Shown piece by piece: positions 1 through 4,875 of a stretch of DNA of 5,765 bases. This stretch comes from DASVDE01 sp035558955 (lineage in GTDB: Bacteria; Actinomycetota; Thermoleophilia; Solirubrobacterales; 70-9): assembly GCA_035558955.1 (NCBI GenBank), contig DATMBX010000106.1:1-5765 (forward strand). The letters run 5' to 3'. Within the stretch, counting starts at the first letter, position 1; each line of letters opens with the position of its first letter. The translations under genes were made by a program, and so were the position numbers. The notes under the pieces were generated by a model. That model was given only the letters and a program-made list of their open reading frames with translations. It was not told the DNA's origin and searched no databases.

Positions 1-510
1 TGCGACGGCTGGATTCCGATCTTCTTCAGCGTCGACGCCTTCGAGCAGACCTGGGGCGAGCACCTGGAGGCGGGCTTCGCCAAGGGAGGGCGGCAGCGCT
101 CCGACCTCGAGGTCTCCCCGTCGCTGCAGGTGGCGATCGACGGCGACCTGGAGGCGGCGAAGAGCGTCGTCAAGGCCGGCCTCGTCCTCTACTTCGGCGG
201 CATGGGCAGCCGCAAGACCAACTTCTACGTCGACCTGGCGCACCGCTTCGGCTTCGGCGACGTCGCCGACGAGGTGCAGCGCCGCTTCCAGGACGGCGAC
301 CGCGGCGGCGCCTTCGAGGCGATGCCCGACGAGATCGTCGAGGCGACCTCGCTGGTCGGGACCGAGGCCGAGGTGGCGGAGCGGATCGAGCGCTTCCGCG
401 CCGCCGGCATCGACCGCCTGATCGTCTCCCCGGTTCACGTCGACAAGGCCGAGCAACTCCACACTCTGGAGCGCCTCGCGGACATCGCGGGCGTCCAAGC
501 GCCCGCTTAA
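1..510 (+). CDS. LLM-class (luciferase-like) F420-dependent oxidoreductase, C-terminal part
   Basis: The frame is open from the left edge to TAA at 508-510, giving the last 169 residues of a protein whose start is outside the window. An internal GTG at 130 could be mistaken for a start, but the reading frame and the family similarity continue upstream of it. The segment GGMGSRKTNFYVDLA (about residues 66-80 of the fragment), then LVGTEAEVAERIERFRAAGI and a final IVSPVH strand match the C-terminal part of flavin/F420-binding luciferase-like monooxygenase barrels, in particular actinobacterial F420-dependent LLM enzymes. The family is about 340 residues, so roughly half is present. Such proteins are cytosolic TIM-barrel enzymes that use F420H2 or FMNH2 to reduce or oxidise varied substrates; the substrate cannot be read here. 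It lies 26 bp upstream of the transhydrogenase operon on the same strand, so co-transcription is possible. The superfamily call is firm; F420 rather than FMN use is inferred from the subfamily and likely lineage. Confidence 0.85.
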   Translation, partial: CDGWIPIFFSVDAFEQTWGEHLEAGFAKGGRQRSDLEVSPSLQVAIDGDLEAAKSVVKAGLVLYFGGMGSRKTNFYVDLAHRFGFGDVADEVQRRFQDGDRGGAFEAMPDEIVEATSLVGTEAEVAERIERFRAAGIDRLIVSPVHVDKAEQLHTLERLADIAGVQAPA

Positions 511-536
511 CCGGATCGCATAACCTTCCGCGCCGC
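511..536 (+). promoter_or_regulatory. Gap before pntAA with a possible -10 element and no Shine-Dalgarno
   Basis: The 26 bases between the oxidoreductase stop and the pntAA ATG contain TAACCT at 521-526, which fits the TANNNT -10 pattern, ten bases before the ATG. No purine-rich ribosome binding site is visible. No good -35 hexamer stands at 16-18 bp upstream. This may be a promoter giving a very short leader, or simply a spacer in a longer operon that starts upstream. Confidence 0.25.
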
Positions 537-1655
537 ATGAAGGTCGGAGTCCCGAAAGAGACCGCTGAGGGAGAGCGCCGAGTCGCGCTCGTTCCCGACG
601 TCGTCAAGTCGCTGAAGCGCAACGAGCACGTCGACGTGCTGGTCGAGCGCGGTGCCGGAGACGCGGCCGGCCATCCCGACTCCCAGTACGCGGAGGCCGG
701 GGCGGAGGTCGTGGATCCCGACGTTGCGTGGGGCGCCGACGTGGTCCTTCGCGTCGCCGTCCCAGCCGCCGCGGAGATCGGCAGGCTCAACTCCAACCAG
801 ATCCTGATCGGCCACCTCGCCCCCTGGACCTCGGCCGAGACAAATAAGGCTCTGGCCGCCGCCGGGGTAACGACCTTCGCGATGGAGGCGATCCCCCGCA
901 CGACGCGCGCCCAGGCGATGGACGCGCTCTCCTCGCAGGCCGCCGCCGCCGGCTACGCCGCGACCCTGATCGCCGCTCGCGAGTCGGGCCGCTTCTTCGG
1001 GATGATGACCACCGCCGCGGGCACGGTCCCGCCCGCCAAGGTTCTCGTCCTCGGCGCCGGCGTCGCCGGCCTGCAGGCCGTTGCCACAGCGAAGCGGCTG
1101 GGCGCCATCGTCACCGGCTTCGACATCCGCCGCGCCGCCTGGGAGCAGATCGCCTCGCTCGGCGGTCGCCCGTTGGAGCTCGACTTCATTCCCGACGCGG
1201 AGGGCGAGGGCGGCTACGCGCGCCCGCTCACCGACGAGGAGAACGCCCAGGTCCGCGACGCCCTCGGGGAGAACGCCGCCAAGCAGGACATCGTCATCAC
1301 CACCGCCGCCATTCCCGGTCGCCCGGCGCCGCTGCTGATCACCGCCGACGCGGTGCGCGGCATGGCCCCCGGCTCGGTGATCGTCGACCTCGCCGCCGAG
1401 ACCGGCGGCAACTGCGAGCTGACACAGGCGGGGGAGACGGTGGTCGAGGGCGGCGTCAAGGTGATCGGCCCGCGCAACCTCGCCAGCGAGATGCCCGCCC
1501 CGGCCTCTCAGCTCTACGCCAAGAACCTGGAGAACCTGCTCGGCCTGCTGGTCACCGAAGAGGGCGCCGTCAACGTCGACTTCGAGGACGACATCGTCGC
1601 CGCCGCCTGCATCACGCAGGGCGGCGAGATCAAAAACGAGAGGGCCGCGAGATGA
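537..1655 (+). CDS. pntAA: NAD(P) transhydrogenase alpha-1 subunit, NAD(H)-binding domain I
   Basis: This 372-residue protein is the soluble NAD(H)-binding component of the proton-translocating transhydrogenase, which passes hydride from NADH to NADP+ on the cytosolic face of the membrane. It starts with the typical MKVGVPKET and has the usual length for the stand-alone subunit of split systems. The first-domain motif PRTTRAQAMDALSSQ (120-134) contains R121, Q126, D129 and S132, which line up with the Rhodospirillum rubrum nucleotide-site residues Arg127, Gln132, Asp135 and Ser138. The Rossmann glycine loop GAGVAGLQA (173-181) is followed by GFDIR, with D196 as the acidic residue that selects NAD over NADP. 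GGYARPLTDEENAQ (225-238) is the mobile loop that closes over NAD. DLAAETGGN (284-292) is also a family signature. Its stop overlaps the pntAB start as ATGA (1652-1655). The related alanine dehydrogenase family is excluded by the mobile loop and the adjacent pntAB and pntB genes. Confidence 0.96.
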   Translation: MKVGVPKETAEGERRVALVPDVVKSLKRNEHVDVLVERGAGDAAGHPDSQYAEAGAEVVDPDVAWGADVVLRVAVPAAAEIGRLNSNQILIGHLAPWTSAETNKALAAAGVTTFAMEAIPRTTRAQAMDALSSQAAAAGYAATLIAARESGRFFGMMTTAAGTVPPAKVLVLGAGVAGLQAVATAKRLGAIVTGFDIRRAAWEQIASLGGRPLELDFIPDAEGEGGYARPLTDEENAQVRDALGENAAKQDIVITTAAIPGRPAPLLITADAVRGMAPGSVIVDLAAETGGNCELTQAGETVVEGGVKVIGPRNLASEMPAPASQLYAKNLENLLGLLVTEEGAVNVDFEDDIVAAACITQGGEIKNERAAR

Positions 1656-1966
1656 GCTTGATGACCGAAATCACGATCTTCGTCCTCGCCGCCTTCGTCG
1701 GCTTCGAGGTGATCTCGAAGGTCCCGACCACGCTGCACACGCCGCTGATGTCGCAGACCAACGCGATCCACGGCATCGTCATGCTCGGCGGGCTAATTGT
1801 CGTCGGCTTCGCCGACGACGGGCTCGAGTACGCGATCGGCACGATTGCGATCGCCTTCGGCGCGATCAACATCGTCGGCGGCTTCATGGTCACCGACCGC
1901 ATGCTCGGCATGTTCAGCCGCAAGCCGAAGCCGAAGGCCGATGCTGACGGGAAGGGCGGCGCCTGA
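1652..1966 (+). CDS. pntAB: NAD(P) transhydrogenase alpha-2 subunit, membrane domain
   Basis: This 104-residue membrane protein forms the alpha part of domain II, the proton channel of the transhydrogenase. Three hydrophobic helices are visible at about residues 5-22, 39-54 and 60-77, followed by a short charged tail rich in Lys and Pro. The signature VPTTLHTPLMSQTNAI (24-39) is the conserved loop into the second helix. It is followed by H40, where E. coli PntA has Ser (TNAISG). The start is set by the ATGA overlap with pntAA and by a strong GAGAGGG Shine-Dalgarno at 1638-1644, seven bases upstream. In E. coli this segment is fused to the NAD domain; here it is a separate gene, as in Thermus thermophilus and R. 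rubrum. Identity is secure from sequence and operon position. Confidence 0.95.
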   Translation: MSLMTEITIFVLAAFVGFEVISKVPTTLHTPLMSQTNAIHGIVMLGGLIVVGFADDGLEYAIGTIAIAFGAINIVGGFMVTDRMLGMFSRKPKPKADADGKGGA

Positions 1967-3381
1967 TGGTCGAGGCGGTTCTGCAGCCGGGCGGCGACGC
2001 CGCCACGGCGCTCTACATCGTCGCCTTTTCGCTCTTCATCATCGGCGTTCGTCGCGGCACCCATCCGACCACCGCCAAGCAGGGCAACCTGATCGCCGCG
2101 GTGGGCATGGCCGTCGCCGTGGTCGCCACCCTGCTGCTCGACGGGATCGGCAACTGGGGCCTGATCGCGCTCGGCCTGGGAGTCGGCACCGCCGTCGGCG
2201 TGATCGCCTCGGTCCGCGTGCAGATGACTGAGATGCCGCAGATGGTCGCCCTCTACAACGGCGTCGGCGGTGGCGCGGTGGCGCTGATCGCCTGGTCGGA
2301 GATCCGCCACGGCATCTCGCTCGGCCACGAGATCCCCCTCGACGAGCTGATCCCGGTCCTTTTCGCCGCCGTCGTCGGCTCGGTTTCCTTCTGGGGCTCG
2401 AACATCGCCTTCGCCAAGCTGCAGGACCTGATTCCGACCCGGCCGCTCGCGGTCCCCGGCCAGCAGGTGATCAACGCCCTGCTGCTGGTCGGCATCCTCG
2501 CTGCCTGCGTCAACGTCGCGGTCAACAACGACGACCCGTCGCAGGCGATCTTCATCGCGACCCTGATCGCCGCCGGCCTGCTCGGCAACCTCGTCGTGCT
2601 GCCAATCGGGGGCGCCGACATGCCGGTCGTGATCTCGCTGCTCAACGCTTTCACCGGTCTATCCGCGGCTGCTGCCGGCTTCGCGCTGGACAACGTGGCG
2701 CTGATCGTCGCCGGCACCCTGGTCGGCTCCTCGGGAACGATCCTGACGATGGAGATGGCGACGGCGATGAACCGCTCGGTCGCCAACGTCCTCTTCGCCG
2801 GCTTCGGCGGCGCGCCGTCCGGGGGTGGGGGAGGAAGCGCCGAAGAGCGTCCCCACGTCTCGATCGGCGCCCAGGACGCGGCGATCAAGCTCGCCTACGC
2901 CGACTCGGTGGTGATCGTGCCCGGCTACGGTCTCGCCGTCGCCCAGGCCCAACACGCGATCAAAGAGGTCGGCGACGAGCTGGAGAAGCGCGGCGTCACC
3001 GTCAACTACGCGATCCACCCGGTCGCCGGCCGCATGCCAGGCCACATGAACGTTCTCCTCGCCGAGGCCGACGTGCCCTACGAGCAGCTGAAGGAGATGG
3101 AGGAGATCAACCCCGAGATGCCGCGCACCGACGTCGCGGTCGTGGTCGGGGCAAACGACGTCACCAACCCGGCGGCCAAGAACGACCCCGACAGCCCGAT
3201 CGCCGGGATGCCGATCATCGAGGTCGACGAGGCCCAGCAGGTGATCGTGATCAAGCGCTCCCTCAGCCCGGGCTTCGCCGGCATCGACAACGACCTCTTC
3301 TACGAGCCAAACACCTCGATGCTCTTCGCCGACGCGAAGCAGGCCGCGGCCGACATCGCCGCGGAAATCCAAAACCTCTGA
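1966..3381 (+). CDS. pntB: NAD(P) transhydrogenase beta subunit (membrane domain II plus NADP-binding domain III)
   Basis: This 471-residue subunit carries the remaining membrane helices (about residues 12-280) and the cytosolic NADP(H)-binding domain (about 298-471). In the membrane part, GGADMP (215-220) with D218 and SLLNAFTG with N227 match E. coli Asp213 and Asn222. MTEMPQMVALYNG (87-99) has N98 at the position of E. coli His91. A Gly/Ser-rich hinge (281-291) joins the two domains. Domain III shows the NADP-loop PGYGLAVAQAQ (319-329), HPVAGRMPGHMNVLLAEA (351-368), GANDVTNPAA (395-404), SPIAGMP (410-416) and KRS...GFAGIDN, all family hallmarks. Length is close to E. coli PntB (about 462). 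The ATG shares its A with the pntAB stop (TGATG), and GGGAAGGG at 1949-1956 is a good ribosome binding site, which indicates translational coupling. No clear hairpin terminator follows it. Confidence 0.97.
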   Translation: MVEAVLQPGGDAATALYIVAFSLFIIGVRRGTHPTTAKQGNLIAAVGMAVAVVATLLLDGIGNWGLIALGLGVGTAVGVIASVRVQMTEMPQMVALYNGVGGGAVALIAWSEIRHGISLGHEIPLDELIPVLFAAVVGSVSFWGSNIAFAKLQDLIPTRPLAVPGQQVINALLLVGILAACVNVAVNNDDPSQAIFIATLIAAGLLGNLVVLPIGGADMPVVISLLNAFTGLSAAAAGFALDNVALIVAGTLVGSSGTILTMEMATAMNRSVANVLFAGFGGAPSGGGGGSAEERPHVSIGAQDAAIKLAYADSVVIVPGYGLAVAQAQHAIKEVGDELEKRGVTVNYAIHPVAGRMPGHMNVLLAEADVPYEQLKEMEEINPEMPRTDVAVVVGANDVTNPAAKNDPDSPIAGMPIIEVDEAQQVIVIKRSLSPGFAGIDNDLFYEPNTSMLFADAKQAAADIAAEIQNL

Positions 3382-3454
3382 TTCGTCACAGCGTCGCGCG
3401 CCTTTCTTGACCTGAGGCGCACACCCGTAGCGGCACCGCTTCTAGCGTCCTCGC
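3382..3454 (+). promoter_or_regulatory. Candidate promoter for the pilin-like/Vps62-like gene
   Basis: The 73-bp gap contains TTGACC at 3407-3412, resembling a -35 element, and TAGCGT at 3443-3448, a TANNNT -10 element lying exactly six bases before the ATG at 3455. That -10 position would make a leaderless transcript, in keeping with the lack of a Shine-Dalgarno. However, TTGACC is about 30 bases from this -10; TAGCGG at 3428-3433 would pair with it at 15 bases instead. A small imperfect palindrome, AGCGG-CA-CCGCT (3429-3440), lies between them and could be an operator. No terminator with a T-run for pntB was found. Confidence 0.35.
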
Positions 3455-4372
3455 ATGGGCAGCGAGCGGGGACAGTCGACGGTCGAGTGGGTGGGGATGC
3501 TGTCGCTGGTCAGCCTGCTGCTGGTCGGGGTATTGGCGATGGGAGTACGGGTTCCTGGGACCGCTTTGGCCGACTCGATCTTCGAGAAGTTGCTCTGCGC
3601 GGTATCGATGGCCGGCAGCTGTGGCGACGAGCCGCACTTGATCGCCGCCTACGGGACCGAGGTCGGCAAGCTCGCCGACGACCACATGCCGAGCCTGCTC
3701 TTTGAGAAGGGCTCGCGCGCCCTGCCGGTCAACTTCCGCCGCTGCCGCGATACGGCGTGCGCCGACGGTCCCCAGCGGGGGCTCGTCCGCCGCTCCCACC
3801 GCGGTTTGCCCGTGGCCGCTTTCGTCCACGTGATCGATTGCCGGCCGGGCAAGGCGGACTCTGCAGAAGTCGACTGCTCCGGCGATCGCGCCGGCAATCT
3901 CTATGTCCAGTATTGGACCTACTACGCCAACAGCGCGACCCTGCGCGGAGTGCCGATCGTCGGGCGCAAGGGCTTCCATGAGGACGATTGGGAGAGCGTC
4001 CAGATCCGCGTTCGGCCGGACGGCAGCGTCGACCAGCGCGCCTCATCCCACCACGGCTACAACTACGCGAAGGGGATCTCCAACGCCGGCTCCGATACGG
4101 GAATCGGGCCGCTCAAGGACATCGCCGAGCTGGTCGGCGCCCGCGCGCGCAACGGCTGGGGTCCCGAGACCCGCCTGCTCCTCGTCTCCGGCGGCAGCCA
4201 CGCAGGCAACTCCTGGGGACCGGCCGACCTGAGCCGGGTCACCCCCGGCGATGCCGTTCACCTGATCCCGCTGGAGAAGATCGCCGCCATGGGCCGCGAC
4301 CTGAAGTTCGCGATCGGCGCCCCCTGGCTCAAGCACGCCTGGCGCGACCCCGAAGCCGAAGACGCCGACTAG
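3455..4372 (+). CDS. Exported or surface protein: type IV pilin-like N-terminus joined to a Vps62/DUF946-like domain
   Basis: This 305-residue protein begins MGSERGQSTVEWVGML followed by a hydrophobic stretch to about residue 30. G6-Q7 with Glu at +5 (E11) is the class III signal pattern cut by prepilin peptidases in Flp/TadE-type pilins. After a region with paired cysteines (C48/C56, C97/C102, C129/C141, suggesting disulfides outside the cell) comes NLYVQYWTYYANSAT (148-162), FHEDDWESVQIRV (174-186), SSHHGYN (197-203) and LLLVSGGSHAGNSW (241-254). The order Y-rich strand, HExDWE, SxHG and GSHA matches the Vps62-like (DUF946) group and resembles the GHRHDWE centre of NPP1/necrosis-inducing-like proteins, where the His, Asp and Glu bind a metal ion. 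The ligand or role is unknown. The ATG at 3455 is chosen because the pilin-like start immediately follows it. Alternative: a plain membrane-anchored protein not processed as a pilin. It converges on the next gene with a 13-bp gap. Confidence 0.7.
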   Translation: MGSERGQSTVEWVGMLSLVSLLLVGVLAMGVRVPGTALADSIFEKLLCAVSMAGSCGDEPHLIAAYGTEVGKLADDHMPSLLFEKGSRALPVNFRRCRDTACADGPQRGLVRRSHRGLPVAAFVHVIDCRPGKADSAEVDCSGDRAGNLYVQYWTYYANSATLRGVPIVGRKGFHEDDWESVQIRVRPDGSVDQRASSHHGYNYAKGISNAGSDTGIGPLKDIAELVGARARNGWGPETRLLLVSGGSHAGNSWGPADLSRVTPGDAVHLIPLEKIAAMGRDLKFAIGAPWLKHAWRDPEAEDAD

Positions 4373-4385
4373 CCACGGCCTTCAG

Positions 4386-4808
4386 CTACTGCTGCGCGAG
4401 CGTCTCCGGCGGCATCTCCATGACGTAGAAGCGGGTGCGGTCTATCTCCTCGCCGCCGACTTTGACTACGACCGCGTGGGGGCCGGAGGAACTGAAGGCC
4501 GTATGCGCTCCGAGCGAAAGGACGATCCGCTGGTCTTGGCCGGCGACCGAGCCCGGGGGGCGCCCGGTTTCGAAGTCGAGGGAGAACTCGTCGCCCAGTC
4601 GCTCCCCGTCCGGGTCCTCGATGTGAAGGGTCATCGTGTGCTGCTGGTTCGTCTCGTCCCAGGGCACGTCCAGCCCGAGCGCGATGAAGAAGTTGAACTC
4701 GTATGGCAGCTCGGGGAAGCGCAGCTGGTTCCAGCCCGCGCCCATCGCGTAGATCTTCCCGTTGATCGACTCGCTGTGGTCGCTGAGGAGCAGAAATCCA
4801 AGTTCCAT
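4386..4808 (-). CDS. Small DUF6941-like protein of unknown function
   Basis: A 140-residue protein beginning MELGFLLLSDHSESINGKIYAMGAG. The pattern of an N-terminal strand ending in D, then NGKIY...GAGWN, a central LxVPWDETNQQHTMTLHIEDPDG and a C-terminal beta strand before FYVME resembles DUF6941, a family of uncharacterised, mostly beta-strand bacterial proteins. No signal peptide, membrane segment or cysteine is present, so it is probably cytosolic. The frame stays open upstream to a TTG at 4832 and a GTG at 4820, which would add 8 or 4 residues; the ATG at 4808 is preferred because family members begin directly at this strand, and the upstream residues look like leader. A TANNNT motif (TAGAGT on the minus strand) lies ten bases before this ATG. 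It is divergent from egtB and convergent with the pilin-like gene. The family assignment is from memory and no function can be stated. Confidence 0.72.
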   Translation of the reverse strand: MELGFLLLSDHSESINGKIYAMGAGWNQLRFPELPYEFNFFIALGLDVPWDETNQQHTMTLHIEDPDGERLGDEFSLDFETGRPPGSVAGQDQRIVLSLGAHTAFSSSGPHAVVVKVGGEEIDRTRFYVMEMPPETLAQQ

Positions 4809-4875
4809 CGTGCCCGCCACTCTATTGCGCAAGCTTCTTGAACCGATCGTCTAGGCTCTTGGGATCGCCACCGAG
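4809..4875. promoter_or_regulatory. Divergent promoter region between the DUF6941-like gene and egtB
   Basis: These 67 bases must hold the promoters of both divergent genes unless either lies inside the neighbour. On the plus strand TAGGCT (4852-4857) is a TANNNT candidate 18 bases before the egtB GTG. TTGAAC (4838-4843) is too close to it to be its -35. On the minus strand TAGAGT precedes the DUF6941-like ATG by ten bases. The palindrome TTGCGCAA (4825-4832) lies near the middle and could be a protein-binding site. No convincing -35/-10 pair with standard spacing was found for either gene. Confidence 0.35.

Noticed and set aside
170..901. 243-residue minus-strand frame spanning the oxidoreductase/pntAA junction
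   Set aside because: Its Arg/Ser/Pro-rich composition and its overlap with two well-supported plus-strand genes mark it as spurious.
1630..2328. Open frames on the minus strand across pntAB and pntB (also 2253-2888 and 2659-3372)
   Set aside because: The plus strand encodes unmistakable transhydrogenase subunits over the whole stretch; the reverse frames are GC-rich shadows rich in Arg, Asp, His and Val without family signatures.
2816..2840. G-rich run in pntB as a regulatory quadruplex
   Set aside because: It encodes the Gly/Ser-rich hinge between membrane and NADP domains, a place where low-complexity linkers are expected, so no extra role is needed.
3382..3410. Possible intrinsic terminator after pntB
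   Set aside because: Only a three-base stem (GCG/CGC) before CTTTCTT can be drawn, which is too weak to call.
4352..4383. Imperfect hairpin (GAAGCCG with CGGCCTTC) at the convergent gene ends, as a bidirectional terminator
   Set aside because: The stem needs a bulge, the loop is 17 bases, most of the left arm is coding and no T-run follows on either strand.
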